The notes beneath the pieces were generated by a model, which made no database searches, was not told the origin of the DNA, and was given only the letters and a program-made list of their open reading frames with translations. The position numbers and the translations under genes were made by a program. This document shows, piece after piece, positions 1 to 8,554 of a stretch of 64,000 nt of DNA (the first letter of the stretch is position 1; the number at the start of each line of letters is the position of its first letter). Source of the stretch: DASQUK01 sp046726215 (GTDB lineage Bacteria > Actinomycetota > Acidimicrobiia > Acidimicrobiales > VFJN01); the NCBI GenBank assembly GCA_046726215.1, contig JBKPAA010000033.1, positions 1 through 64,000 on the forward strand, written 5' to 3'.

Positions 1-841
1 CCGCCAGCGCCACGGCCAGGGCGCCGGCGGCGAGGGCCACGACGCCGGCGTCCGGCCACGATGCGGTCGCCCGACGGAGCCGGGCCGCACGCCGGGCCCG
101 GGCGTCGCCGACGCCCGCCAGCATCATGAGGCACAGCACCGCGGCGAACACCCGGAGTCCCGACTGCCACGCGGCCAGACGCGCGGCGGCCCAGACCCCG
201 TCGGATCCGCGATCGACAACCCAGACCGTGGCCGCGGCCGCGGCCGGCAGCACAAGGGCGACGAGGACGACGCGGATGGTGATCACCGGGAGCCGCAGCA
301 GTGAGCGTGGCCGCGCCAGCGGGACGACGCGCCGAGCCGCCCGCCCCGGAAGGTCCATGATCCCGACCGCGATGGACCGGCGCCCGGCCGCAGCCGAACG
401 GACGGCCCCGACGAGAAGGGACGACCCGGCCATGGCCAGGAGCCACGGCCATGGGACGACCAGCGCGCCGCTGGCGCCTGCGAGCGCCAGCACATCCGAC
501 AGGCGCCGCTCAGCGGTTCCCGCCAGGCCTCGCCGGCGGAGGTCGCCCGCACTGTCGGCAACGGACGCATCGAAGCCGCCGTCGGCGATGTCCATCAGGC
601 TGTCGGGGATGGTCGTGGCCCGGGGCGCCTGGGTTTCGACCACTGGGGTTTCGACCGCCTCGGCGTCGATCACCTCGCGCGCGGGGCGGCGCCGGCCACG
701 CAGCGGTGCCACGGGCCGGGCGGCGGGCGTGAACTGCTCGTTGCGGTGCATGTCGGTGAAGGCACGCACGAGCGCGCGTTCGGCGCGGTGGGCAGGTGTG
801 GGGGGCACGGGGCCCTCGCCTACCTCACGCCGGGATCTCAC
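1..841 (-). CDS. Partial membrane protein of unknown function (C-terminus beyond window)
   Basis: An open frame runs on the minus strand from a GTG at 841 off the left edge of the window, about 280 codons. The start has an AGGAGG about 5 bases upstream. The first ~90 residues are charged and Pro/Arg-rich (cytoplasmic-looking). They are followed by hydrophobic stretches such as GASGALVVPWPWLLAMAG, a second around VVLVALVLPAAAAATVWVV, and a third around VFAAVLCLMMLAGVG, so it is a multi-pass membrane protein. I do not recognise the family. The proteins read in the other frames here are low-complexity Arg/Pro/Ala shadows. Confidence 0.6.
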   Translation of the reverse strand, partial: MRSRREVGEGPVPPTPAHRAERALVRAFTDMHRNEQFTPAARPVAPLRGRRRPAREVIDAEAVETPVVETQAPRATTIPDSLMDIADGGFDASVADSAGDLRRRGLAGTAERRLSDVLALAGASGALVVPWPWLLAMAGSSLLVGAVRSAAAGRRSIAVGIMDLPGRAARRVVPLARPRSLLRLPVITIRVVLVALVLPAAAAATVWVVDRGSDGVWAAARLAAWQSGLRVFAAVLCLMMLAGVGDARARRAARLRRATASWPDAGVVALAAGALAVALA

Positions 842-872
842 GACGCCCTCCTAGCGTTCGACAACCCCGCAC

Positions 873-897
873 CGTCGCACTCGCCTGGCGAGCGACG
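873..897 (-). terminator. Possible hairpin terminator
   Basis: CGTCG..CTCGCC T GGCGAG.CGACG forms a near-perfect GC-rich hairpin. It lies between the stop of the small gene at 1012 and the start of the membrane protein at 841, both on the minus strand. No U-tract follows, so termination is inferred from position and shape only. Confidence 0.35.
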
Positions 898-1011
898 AGG
901 GGCGCCGCAACGCCGCCGCCGAGGCACATTGTGGCCTACCCGGTCCGCCGCTGCTGCTGACGCGGCGATGCGACAAATCGGACCTACCGCGGAGAACGGG
1001 TGGCGGGTGCG

Positions 1012-1308
1012 TCATCGAAGCCGGCGGGCGGCTTCGAGCGCACTCGAGCCCTCGGCGAGCAGGCGCACGGCACGAACCAGCTCGGGAGGTGCAGTGCCAT
1101 CAGCGCGCACCGCCCGGAACGTCGAGGCAGTGGACTCAACTACGCCCTGCCCGGTACCGGAGCCGTCGCGTGCTGTCGTCACGACGACACACGCGTCGAT
1201 TTCCAACAGCGGGAGCCCCAGCAGGCGGGCACGGACATGCCCATCGATGATCCTGTCCCCCCGGCGCACGACCGGTAGCCGATCGGTGCGCCCGCCGCGG
1301 CGACGCAT
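1012..1308 (-). CDS. Small ParB-like N-terminal-domain protein
   Basis: 98 aa. The stretch PVVRRGDRIIDGHVRARLLG matches the ParB/Srx-fold core, in which a P-V-V-R strand is followed by a (I/V)DGH-R-A-A-LG turn and then a short I-D-A-V-V strand. That fold binds nucleotide (CTP in ParB) or DNA. The helix-turn-helix and dimerisation parts of ParB are absent, and the C-terminal ~35 residues are a simple helix. Its ATG overlaps the TGA of the 54-aa gene upstream (TGATG), which suggests translational coupling. It is probably a stand-alone ParB-like domain of unknown role, not a partition protein. Confidence 0.45.
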   Translation of the reverse strand: MRRRGGRTDRLPVVRRGDRIIDGHVRARLLGLPLLEIDACVVVTTARDGSGTGQGVVESTASTFRAVRADGTAPPELVRAVRLLAEGSSALEAARRLR

Positions 1309-1472
1309 CAGGTCTGGTTCCGCCGTCTCGCCGACACGCCCGAGCTCGCAGCGGTGAGGGCCGCGATGCTGCTGACCACGCCGGCAGCCATCGCCAGTGC
1401 ACGCCTGGACCGCACCAGGCGGCCCGCCGCCATCACCATCCGTTCCTTCCTGCTCCTACGTTGGAAAAACAT
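1308..1472 (-). CDS. Small basic one-TM peptide, coupled to the ParB-like gene
   Basis: 54 aa, beginning MFFQRRSRKER. It has a basic N-terminus, one hydrophobic segment (AAGVVSSIAALTAASS) and a basic tail. The ATG at 1472 has GGGAGG 9 bases upstream. The TGA overlaps the ATG of the next gene. A signal-anchor peptide fits the shape, but no family is recognised. Confidence 0.35.
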   Translation of the reverse strand: MFFQRRSRKERMVMAAGRLVRSRRALAMAAGVVSSIAALTAASSGVSARRRNQT

Positions 1473-1505
1473 CTGTGTGAACCTCCCATTCCGAACACCG
1501 TGACG

Positions 1506-2465
1506 TCAGGCTGACTTCCTCGGCGCCCGTTTGGGCGCCCGACCCGTCGGCCGGCGGGCAGACTTCGACCGCGCTGACCGGCGTCCCGATTGCTGGCCCG
1601 GCGACCGGCGACGCTCGGTGCGTGGCGGTCTCGGGTCGCTACGGGTGTCGGACGCGACCTGACCGGCCTCGACCGCCAAGCGCTCCGCCTGGCGCCCGGC
1701 TTCCGCCGCAGCCGCGAGCGCCGCCTGTGACGCCTCGTCGGCCAGCTGCCTGGCGTGAGCTAAGGCCCGCGTGGCCTCCGCTACTGCCTGCTCGGCCTGC
1801 TCGCTTGCCTGCTCCGCCTCGTGCTGCGCCTGCTCGGCGTCGGCGTCCGCTGCCGCACGCGCCGCCGCGGACGCCTTGTCGGCGTCCTCCCCCGCACGCT
1901 GACGCTCATGCGCCACCCGCTCGTCGGCACGACGCCGCGCTTCCCTGACCCGTTCGTCGGCTTCGCGCCGGGCTTCCTTCACCCGCTCGTCCGCGTCGCG
2001 CCGTGTGGCGGCGACCTCCCCATCGGACTCGGCCCTAACCTCTTCGACGCGCGCACCGGCCTGCGACTTGGCGTCGCGCTCCGCCTCCTTGGCCCGCTGA
2101 CGGGCGGCCTGGGTGACGCGCTTGGCGTCGTCGGCAGCCCGCTTCGCGGTCTCAGCGAAGGCCAATGCCCGCTGCTCGGCCTCGCGAGCATTTTCCGACG
2201 CCTGACGCGCCTCCGTCAGGCGTGCCTCGACGGAGTGGTCCTGGGAACCCACGAGCGGCACCGCGTCGACCACCGACCGACCGGCGTGGGAGATGGCACC
2301 GCCCACCGCGCCGCCGGCATCGCCCATCGCATCGGTCGCCCGACTCAGGGCCTTCGAGGACGATCGGCGCGCCCGGCCGGCTACCCAGACTGCGTTGGCC
2401 GGCATGTCCCGCAGGCCGATCACGGCCCTCCTCGTCAACCACACGACGCGATGCTGCTTGGTCAC
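1506..2465 (-). CDS. Long alanine/glutamate coiled-coil protein with basic tail
   Basis: 319 aa. The N-terminal ~80 residues include a Gly/Ala-rich segment. Residues ~80-270 are an almost uninterrupted charged helix with heptad-like repeats of the type ADERVREARRRADERV, rich in Ala, Glu, Arg, Asp and Gln and without prolines. The last ~50 residues are Arg/Lys/Ser/Pro-rich and resemble histone-H1-like nucleic-acid-binding tails. Such proteins in actinobacteria are described as coiled-coil or LEA-like stress proteins; function here is not known. It lies next to other Ala-rich stress-type genes on the opposite strand (2854-4639). Confidence 0.65.
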   Translation of the reverse strand: MTKQHRVVWLTRRAVIGLRDMPANAVWVAGRARRSSSKALSRATDAMGDAGGAVGGAISHAGRSVVDAVPLVGSQDHSVEARLTEARQASENAREAEQRALAFAETAKRAADDAKRVTQAARQRAKEAERDAKSQAGARVEEVRAESDGEVAATRRDADERVKEARREADERVREARRRADERVAHERQRAGEDADKASAAARAAADADAEQAQHEAEQASEQAEQAVAEATRALAHARQLADEASQAALAAAAEAGRQAERLAVEAGQVASDTRSDPRPPRTERRRSPGQQSGRRSARSKSARRPTGRAPKRAPRKSA

Positions 2466-2546
2466 GGCTGCCTCCGGGGGGTCGGGGTCGCGCGCTGCCT
2501 ACCCCAGGTCGTGGCCGCCCAAACGCTGACGGTGGGTTCCCCGCAG

Positions 2547-2708
2547 TCACTGCATGCACATGGCGAGAGGCCGGTACAGGTGCAGATCGGAGCCGCAGAT
2601 GGCGGTGGAGCTGATCTCGACGATCGCATCCGTCGGCTCCTCGATCCGCGCGTCGGGCACGTTCTCGACCCGCATGTCCTCGACGCCTTGCCACGTCGCA
2701 GCCCTCAC
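2547..2708 (-). pseudogene. 5' stub of a zinc-dependent alcohol dehydrogenase
   Basis: Starting at a GTG, the translation is a classic N-terminus of glutathione-independent formaldehyde/alcohol dehydrogenases of the zinc MDR family. It reads RAATWQGVED, then RVENVPDARIEEPTDAIV, then STAICGSDLHLY, which contains the first catalytic zinc Cys. The reading stops after LAMCMQ, about 53 residues into a protein that is normally ~390 aa. The GHE motif, the structural-zinc cysteines and the Rossmann domain are all absent. It is a truncated remnant; an in-frame ATG upstream (2771) would add unrelated residues. Confidence 0.75.
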
Positions 2709-2853
2709 CCCGACCTCTTCGGTCCCACGCCGGCAACCCACCGGGCCGCGGGAGAACGGCGCGGCGACCACGTGTACGAGACGTTTGGCTCACGGGCCCG
2801 TGGGAAGCGAGGGCCGTGCTCACAGGGGCGCACGGGACGACGAGGAGGGCGAG

Positions 2854-3591
2854 ATGAGCTACCAAGACAGTCCGACTTCCAGCGAGCCGGCGTGGGACGA
2901 CCCGCAGCGCACAGGTCAGCCCGAGCAGGCGGAAGACCAGCCGCCCGCCTCAGCCGGGGACCGCGCCCGGGAAGCCGCATCGACCGGCAGGGACCAGGCC
3001 CGGGAGGTCGCGTCGACGACGAGTGAGCAGGCTCGACGGGTCGCCTCGACTACTCAGGACGAAGCCATGCAACTGGTGCGTGGCGCCAACGAGCAGGCGC
3101 GCCGGCTGGTCGGGGATACCCGCCATGAGCTCCGCAGCCAGGCCAACGCACAGGTCGACAGACTCGCACAGGGGTTGAACGACGTCAGCCGCCAGCTGCG
3201 GTCGATGGGCGAGAAGGGCGAGCCCGGCGTGGTCAGCGACATGACCCGCGAGGCCGCGGTGCGGACGCAGCGGATCTCCGAGCGGCTCCGCGGAGGCGGG
3301 GTCGACGACGTCCTGTCCCAGCTGCGCAACGCCGGCCGCAACCGGCCGGGCCTCTTTCTCCTCGGCGCGTTCGGGGCCGGGCTAGTCGCCGGTCGCGTAG
3401 TACGCAACCTCGCGCGGGAGCCGGGCGGCGATGGGTCGCGCGGCGGCGGGGCGCCGAATCGCTCGATCGAGGCCGGGTACCAGGGTTCCACGGCCACCGG
3501 GGCCATCCCTCCCACGCCCCCGCCGGAACCCCAGACGCTCGAGGCGGCCGCCACGGCCCCGGCGACCAACGCCACGAGGGAGCAGCGATGA
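2854..3591 (+). CDS. Hypothetical protein with one membrane segment, holin-operon first gene
   Basis: 245 aa. The ATG at 2854 follows GAGGAGGG. The first half is hydrophilic with repeated A-R-E-V-A-S-T-T-type helical repeats. Residues ~165-190 (PGLFLLGAFGAGLVAGRVV) are one membrane-associated segment, and the tail is Pro/Thr-rich. The ATG of the holin-family gene overlaps its stop. The order (helical membrane-anchored protein, holin superfamily III, DUF3618-like protein) is a common actinobacterial envelope/stress operon. Its exact job is unknown. Confidence 0.7.
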   Translation: MSYQDSPTSSEPAWDDPQRTGQPEQAEDQPPASAGDRAREAASTGRDQAREVASTTSEQARRVASTTQDEAMQLVRGANEQARRLVGDTRHELRSQANAQVDRLAQGLNDVSRQLRSMGEKGEPGVVSDMTREAAVRTQRISERLRGGGVDDVLSQLRNAGRNRPGLFLLGAFGAGLVAGRVVRNLAREPGGDGSRGGGAPNRSIEAGYQGSTATGAIPPTPPPEPQTLEAAATAPATNATREQR

Positions 3592-4037
3592 GCGCCGACG
3601 AGTCCATCCGCTCGACCACCCGGATCCAGCGGCCTGACGACCCTTCTCAGCCGATCGAACCCGACCAGTCGCTCGGCGAGTTGCTGGGCCGCGTGTCGCG
3701 CGACTTCTCAGAACTGGTGTCGACGCAGGTCGAACTGGCCAAGGTCGAGCTCCAAGAGGAGATCGCAGCAGCTGGGCGGGGCGCGGGCATCCTGACAAGC
3801 GGGGTGCTCTGCGCCTACATGGCCGTCGTGCTGTTGTCGTTCGCCGCAGCGTGGGGGCTCTCCGAGGTCCTGCCGGAGGGGGCGGCGTTCCTCATCGTGG
3901 GAGCCGTGTACGCCGTGGCCGCCGCCGTGCTGCTCCCCAAGGGCAAGGAAAGGCTGAGTCGAGTTCGACCGATCCCGGAGAGGACGGCGGAAAGTGTGAG
4001 GGAGGACGTGCAATGGGCACGAGAGCAGATGAGCTGA
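3588..4037 (+). CDS. Phage holin superfamily III-like membrane protein
   Basis: 149 aa. The N-terminus contains SLGELLGRVSRDFSELVSTQ and VELAKVELQEEI, the amphipathic region typical of the actinobacterial putative holin superfamily III. Two transmembrane helices follow (about residues 65-90 and 97-118). Despite the family name these are chromosomal envelope proteins, and nothing phage-related surrounds it. It overlaps the preceding stop by 4 bases and the next gene by 25 bases, so the three genes are an operon. Confidence 0.8.
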   Translation: MSADESIRSTTRIQRPDDPSQPIEPDQSLGELLGRVSRDFSELVSTQVELAKVELQEEIAAAGRGAGILTSGVLCAYMAVVLLSFAAAWGLSEVLPEGAAFLIVGAVYAVAAAVLLPKGKERLSRVRPIPERTAESVREDVQWAREQMS

Positions 4038-4639
4038 AGTCCGACCTGGAGCGGCAGCGCGAGGCGCTCGGCGAAGATCTCGAGGCTGTCGGCGATCGTG
4101 TGAGCCCGGGTCGAGTGGTGGAACGCCGCCGGGCAGCGCTCCGCCAGGGGTTCGGCCGCCTTCGTAACAGGGTGATGGGAACCGCCGACCGCGCCCGCGG
4201 CGGCATGTCGGATGCCGCCGGCACCGCGAGCCAGAGGGCGGGCGAAGCGACGGAAGCGGTCAAGGATCGATTGTCCGCCGCCCCCCAGGCCGTCGGCTCA
4301 GCGACCGAGGGCAACCCGCTGGCGGCCGGCTTGATCGCCTTCGGCGCCGGCCTGCTGACCGCCAGCCTGGTCCCGCCCACCCAGCGGGAGTACCAGGCGG
4401 CAGAGCAGCTGAAGCCGATGCTCGACGACGTCAAGGACGAGGCGAAGACGGTGGCACAGGAGGCCGCCGAGCACCTGCGGCCCCAGGCCGAGGACGCCGT
4501 GGCTCAGGTGCGGGAGCAGGCAGCGAGCGCGGCGGAGACCGTGAAGGACGAGGCGGGTAGCGCCTCGGAGCAGGTCAAGTCCGACGCCAGCGGTGCGGCC
4601 GAGGAGATCAAGGGCGCGGCCAAGGGCCCGTCGAGCTGA
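4013..4639 (+). CDS. DUF3618-like membrane-anchored helical protein
   Basis: 208 aa. The N-terminus (DELKSDLERQREALGEDLEAV) resembles the DUF3618 pattern, with a predicted amphipathic helix, then a Gly/Ala segment NPLAAGLIAFGAGLLTASLV as the single hydrophobic stretch around residue 100. The second half is a charged Ala/Glu/Val-rich helix with LEA-like repeats. It is the last gene of the 2854-4639 operon, starting 25 bases before the holin-family stop. A role in envelope stress is the usual suggestion for this set; no catalytic motif is visible. Confidence 0.7.
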   Translation: MGTRADELKSDLERQREALGEDLEAVGDRVSPGRVVERRRAALRQGFGRLRNRVMGTADRARGGMSDAAGTASQRAGEATEAVKDRLSAAPQAVGSATEGNPLAAGLIAFGAGLLTASLVPPTQREYQAAEQLKPMLDDVKDEAKTVAQEAAEHLRPQAEDAVAQVREQAASAAETVKDEAGSASEQVKSDASGAAEEIKGAAKGPSS

Positions 4640-4668
4640 TCAGGTGCGGGCTTCGCGGTTCGGCGCCC

Positions 4669-4960
4669 TCAACGACCGGGTGACTCCCCGAGGGTGTCGG
4701 CCGCGTACGCGTCACGGCGACCCATGGCCTCGGGTCGTCCGGTGGTGGTGTCACGGGCGGTCTGTCGCTCCAGCCCGGCGTTGAGCTCCGCGGCGGCGAC
4801 GGTCGCGTAGGCGCTGATGTATAGCCACAACATCATCACGACACTGCGCCGAGCGCGCCGTACGTCTCGTTGTACCGCCCGAAGTTGGCGGAATAGATCG
4901 AGAACCCGACGGACGCGGCCAACCAGGCCAGCGTCACGGCGTCAGTCGTTGGCCCACACT
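4669..4960 (-). pseudogene. YihY/BrkB membrane-protein C-terminal fragment, frameshifted
   Basis: Minus-strand translation gives SVGFSIYSANFGRYNETYGA followed by LGAVS and a stop. In the next frame it continues MMLWLYISAYATVAAAELNA and GLERQTARDTT. Joined, these are the conserved last transmembrane helices and tail of the YihY/BrkB ('ribonuclease BN'-like) family. About one base has been lost at the GTC/GTG run near 4840, and the first ~200 residues of the family are missing. The stop is at 4669-4671. This is a decayed remnant. Confidence 0.7.
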
Positions 4961-4984
4961 CCGACAAGCGGCTTCGGGCGCCCG

Positions 4985-5161
4985 TCACCGGTCGGGATTG
5001 ATGGCGTCCTTCGCCTTGTCGGTGGCCTTGTCGACCTTGTCCTTGACAGCGCCGCCGGCCCTGTCGACCTTGCCCTCCTTCTTGAGGTCGTCATCGTCGG
5101 TGAGATCACCGGCAGCTTCCTTGGCTCGGCCTTTCATCTCGTCGAACTTGCTCTCGCCCAT
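4985..5161 (-). CDS. CsbD family stress-response protein
   Basis: 58 aa, too short for many gene callers. It begins MGESKFDEMKGRAKEAAGDL and carries the CsbD-family pattern (K-x-D-x-x-K-G-x-x-K-E, then D-x-x-x-x-x-E-G-K-x-D-x-x-x-G). It then ends in a K-D-K-V-D-K-A-x-D-K repeat. The ATG at 5161 has AGGAGG 6 bases upstream. CsbD proteins are small hydrophilic proteins induced by general stress; their molecular role is unknown. Confidence 0.85.
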   Translation of the reverse strand: MGESKFDEMKGRAKEAAGDLTDDDDLKKEGKVDRAGGAVKDKVDKATDKAKDAINPDR

Positions 5162-5298
5162 TGGGACCTCCTGGGTCGGTTGGTGGTCCCTGTCTTCCCC
5201 TGGCTCGGCCGCGCCAACTCGCTTTCCCGGCCGCTCAGGACCCTTCTGATGACGTCGAAGGCCGACCTCCCCGATCCGCTGGCTCCAGATAGCCCACG

Positions 5299-5385
5299 AT
5301 GTGGAACATGCGTCGGTTCATCCGCGACCACAGCCTCTCCATCGTGGCCCTCGGACAGGTGATCGCCGCGTCAGGCGGTGCCGGC
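5299..5385 (+). other. Possible remnant of a small membrane protein (DUF6766-like start)
   Basis: The plus-strand reading MRRFIRDHSLSIVALGQVIA from the ATGs at 5299/5308 resembles the N-terminus of DUF6766-type membrane proteins (M-R-R-F-x-x-x-x-x-L-S-L-V). The expected transmembrane region does not follow. The match is short, so this is a weak suggestion. The rest of 5162-5405 shows nothing I can support. Confidence 0.2.
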
Positions 5386-5405
5386 AATCAGACGACCGTG
5401 GACGG

Positions 5406-5864
5406 TCACGACGCGACGACCAGCGCCTGCGGGGCCGCGGCCTTCATGCGGGTGCGTATCCAGGCGAGTTGGATGGCGGTGTCGTGCTCGCAGGCGCTGA
5501 CGGTGTTCAGCAGGTCGGTGTCGCGGGCGCCCTGGGCAGCTTGGCCGATCATGGTCCAGCTGATGTCGGATTGGCTGGCCATCAGGTAGAGGTCGTGCAG
5601 GTCCCGGAGCAATCCGAGGCCGCCACTGCGGGTGCCTTGGAACAGGTCCGCATGGAGCTTGTCGGGCTCGTCCGGCGCATCCTCGCCGTAGCGATCGACG
5701 AAGGGGCCGAGCTTGCGGACATGGACGTCGCACTGGCGTGCCATGCGTTCACAGCCCTGGGAGACGTCCGGCTCGTCGGTGTGGGCGTCGCCGACATCCC
5801 GGAAAGCCCGGGCCAGGTTGTCCTCGGCCTTGTGGAGCAGGCCGAGGTAGTGGGCAAGCTGCAT
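5406..5864 (-). CDS. Hypothetical helical (ferritin-like?) protein downstream of molybdoenzyme
   Basis: 152 aa, all-helical in appearance. It contains AEDNLARAFRDVGDAH and later CEHDTAIQLAWIRTRMK, where spaced Glu/His residues could suit a ferritin-like bundle, though no clear ExxH pair is present. The ATG lies 2 bases after the TGA of the molybdopterin oxidoreductase gene, so the two are surely co-transcribed and may act together. No family is recognised with confidence. Confidence 0.65.
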   Translation of the reverse strand: MQLAHYLGLLHKAEDNLARAFRDVGDAHTDEPDVSQGCERMARQCDVHVRKLGPFVDRYGEDAPDEPDKLHADLFQGTRSGGLGLLRDLHDLYLMASQSDISWTMIGQAAQGARDTDLLNTVSACEHDTAIQLAWIRTRMKAAAPQALVVAS

Positions 5865-5866
5865 CG

Positions 5867-8341
5867 TCAGGCCTCCGGGGACGCCGTGGCCTCGGCGGCG
5901 GTCCCGCCCACCGTCGGCGGGACCGTGGAGGGATCGAGTGGCGCAGGGGCGCCCACGGTGGGAGCCGGTGACTGTGAGCCGCCGCTGGCCGCAACCTTTG
6001 TCACCCGGACGGCCGCCACCTTGAAGAGAGGCTGCTTCGACACGGGGTCCCAGGCGGTGATCGTCGCCTCGTTCGCGGCGCGTGCGGCATGGCCATCACC
6101 GTCGCCGGGTCCGGTGTCCGCCGCGCGGTCCCAGTATCCGTAGTGGAAGGGAACGAAGATGACGCCCGGGCGCACGCCGGTGATGCGCACACGTCCTTCG
6201 AGGGCACCGCGCCGCGACTCCACGCGCACGACGTCGCCTTCCGTCACGCCGACCGCGGCGGCGTCCTTGTCGCTGAGCTCCACCCACGAGTCCGGGGCGG
6301 CGTCGTTCAGCTGCGGTGTCCGCGCCGTCTTGGTGCGGGTGTGGAACTGGTAGACGGTGCGGCCGGTGGTCAGCAGGAGCGGGAACTCCTCGTCGGTCGA
6401 CTCGGGTGGGGGCTCAAAGTCGGCGGCGTGGAGGAAGGCGCGACCGCGGGGCTCCTTGGCCCGGTACTCCTGTTCGGTTAACGCCGCACCCGTGGCGAGG
6501 TCGTGTCCGTAGGTCTCCGAGAAGTCCGGGTCGGTGTTGAAAATCCCGTTCGTGTAGAGCCGTTCCACGCCCTCGGAGCGACCCGGGGGGCAGGGCCACT
6601 GGATGCCACTGCCGGCCCGCAGGTGTTGGTAGGTGATGCCTGAGTAGTCGCATGGCCGTCCCTTCGAGCATGCCTTCCACGCCTCGAACGCCGACTCCGG
6701 GTCGTGCCAGCGGATCAGCGGTGCGCCGTCCTTGTCGCGGAAGTCCATGCGCTGCGCGTAGTCGAGGAGGATGTCGAGGTCGGGCCGTGCTTGCCCCGGT
6801 GGGTCGATGGCCTTGTCGGAGATGTGGACGGTGCGGTCGGCGTTAGTGAACGTCCCGGTCTTCTCGGCCCAGGTCGCGGCGGGGAGCACGACGTCGGCGA
6901 GCCGGGCCGTCTCGGTCAGGAACAGGTCCTGCACGACCACGAACAGGTCCTCCTGCTCCAGGATGCGGCGAACCCTGGCGAGCTCCGGCAGCGAGACGGC
7001 CGGGTTGGTCGCCGAGATCCAGAGCAGCTTGATCGAGCCCTGCTCGGCGTAGCGAAAGACCTGCATGGCGTGGGTCGGCTCGGCCCAGTGGGGGATGGTC
7101 ATCTCGTCGACGTTCCAGAGCTCGGCGAGTTGCCGGATGTGCTCGGCGTTGTTCCAGTTCCGCATGCCCGGCAGGTCGCCGTCGGCGCCGGTTTCCCGGG
7201 TGTTCTGTGCCGTCGGCTGTCCGTTCATCTGGCAGACGCCGGCGCCCGGCCGGCCGAGCATGCCGCGCAGGAGGTGGATGTTGTTGACCTGGCATGCCGC
7301 GGCCGTCGCCTGGTTCGATTGGTAGAAGCCCTGGAGGACGGTGGACAGCAAGCGGTCGCACGTACCCACGACCTCGGCCGCGGCCTCCACCTGACGTGCG
7401 GGAACGTCGCAGACCTCTGCCACTCGTCCGGGCGGGTAGCCGGCGGTCACCTGTTCGAGCCGATCGATCCCGATCGTGTGGCGGCGCACATAGCGCTCGT
7501 CGATCCAGTGGTGGCGGAACAGCAGGTGGATGATGCCGTTCATCAGGGCCTGGTTCGTGCCGCTCCGCACCGCCAGGTGGACGTCGGCCTGGCGGGCGGG
7601 GGGCGTGGGTCGCGGATCGACGACCAGCAACGCCGGGGGGTCGGGCCCGCACCGCCGGTCGAGCATTCGCATCCACAAGACTGTCTGGGTCTCCGCCACG
7701 TTGTGGCCCCACAGGGCCAGCGCATCGCAGTGGTCGACGTCGGTGTACGAGCCGGGCTGGCCGTCGGTTCCGAAGCTGGCCTTGAGGGCGGCGGCCGCCG
7801 TGGCCGTGCAGAGCCGCGTGTTGCCGTCCATATGGGGCGTGCCGATGCCGGCCTTACCGATTACAGCGAGGGTGTAGTACTCCTCGAGGAACAGCTGCCC
7901 GCTCGTGTAGAAGCCGAAGTGGCCCCACCCGCCGGGGCCGTCGAGCAACTTCCGTGACCGGTCGACGATGCGCCCCATCGCGGTGTCCCAGTCGCTCTCG
8001 ACCAGGCGGTCGCCCAGGCGCACCAGGGGAGTCGTGAGGCGGTCGGATGACGCGTTGGCCTGCCAGCCGAACAGGTCCTTCGGGCCGAGGCGGCCATGGT
8101 TGATTCGATCCACGGCCCGCCCACGCACGCCGACGATCCGCCCGTCCTTGACGCCGATATCGAGCGCGTCGCCGTTGGAGTGCAGGATGGAGGCGCTCTG
8201 CACCCAGCGGTCCACGTCGGCCGCCGTCATGCCCGGCCGCAGGTAGGTGTCGACGCGCCCGGGCCAGGCGCGGCGCGTCAGCCCGTCCGGCAGACGGGCC
8301 CGCACCGGCGCGGGCAGCCGCGCCGCGAGGCGCCCGATCAA
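5867..8341 (-). CDS. Molybdopterin-dependent oxidoreductase lacking the N-terminal [4Fe-4S] cysteines
   Basis: 824 aa from the TTG at 8341. It belongs to the DMSO reductase superfamily (NapA/FdhF-like): molybdopterin domain and C-terminal ADLVLPAA-type region, here LADVVLPAATWAEKTGTFTN, with a dinucleotide-binding barrel at the end. The probable Mo-ligand Cys is C178 in GNTRLCTATA. The usual CxxCxxxC near the N-terminus is replaced by residues 46-60, WVQSASILHSNGDAL, and the fourth Cys of RLCPKG reads RLGPKD. No Fe-S cluster can therefore bind there. The frame stays open upstream, with homologous-looking sequence DPWGPRTPYSRPT and a CTG at 8398 placed 6 bases after GGGGAGG, so the true start may be that CTG. 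The substrate is unknown. Confidence 0.85.
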   Translation of the reverse strand: MIGRLAARLPAPVRARLPDGLTRRAWPGRVDTYLRPGMTAADVDRWVQSASILHSNGDALDIGVKDGRIVGVRGRAVDRINHGRLGPKDLFGWQANASSDRLTTPLVRLGDRLVESDWDTAMGRIVDRSRKLLDGPGGWGHFGFYTSGQLFLEEYYTLAVIGKAGIGTPHMDGNTRLCTATAAAALKASFGTDGQPGSYTDVDHCDALALWGHNVAETQTVLWMRMLDRRCGPDPPALLVVDPRPTPPARQADVHLAVRSGTNQALMNGIIHLLFRHHWIDERYVRRHTIGIDRLEQVTAGYPPGRVAEVCDVPARQVEAAAEVVGTCDRLLSTVLQGFYQSNQATAAACQVNNIHLLRGMLGRPGAGVCQMNGQPTAQNTRETGADGDLPGMRNWNNAEHIRQLAELWNVDEMTIPHWAEPTHAMQVFRYAEQGSIKLLWISATNPAVSLPELARVRRILEQEDLFVVVQDLFLTETARLADVVLPAATWAEKTGTFTNADRTVHISDKAIDPPGQARPDLDILLDYAQRMDFRDKDGAPLIRWHDPESAFEAWKACSKGRPCDYSGITYQHLRAGSGIQWPCPPGRSEGVERLYTNGIFNTDPDFSETYGHDLATGAALTEQEYRAKEPRGRAFLHAADFEPPPESTDEEFPLLLTTGRTVYQFHTRTKTARTPQLNDAAPDSWVELSDKDAAAVGVTEGDVVRVESRRGALEGRVRITGVRPGVIFVPFHYGYWDRAADTGPGDGDGHAARAANEATITAWDPVSKQPLFKVAAVRVTKVAASGGSQSPAPTVGAPAPLDPSTVPPTVGGTAAEATASPEA

Positions 8342-8554
8342 TGTCGGACGGCTGTACGGGGTCCGCGGCCCCCACGGATCGGCGATGCGGTCGGGCAGCG
8401 TGCACCTCCCCTGGCTTGAACGCCTGCTCCGCGCCGCCTACCCCGTGGGAGTGCGCCACAACCGCGCTCGCGAGTGCTCCGCCCTGTTGGCAGCGAGCGC
8501 CATCCGGGGCGTGAGCGCGCCCGTATCGGGCTGCCGGCCGACGGGTACGTCCTC

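Noticed and set aside
5867..8398. GTG at about 8403 in another frame as the molybdoenzyme start
   Set aside because: The GTG overlaps the Shine-Dalgarno GGGGAGG and lies in a different frame from the molybdopterin domain.
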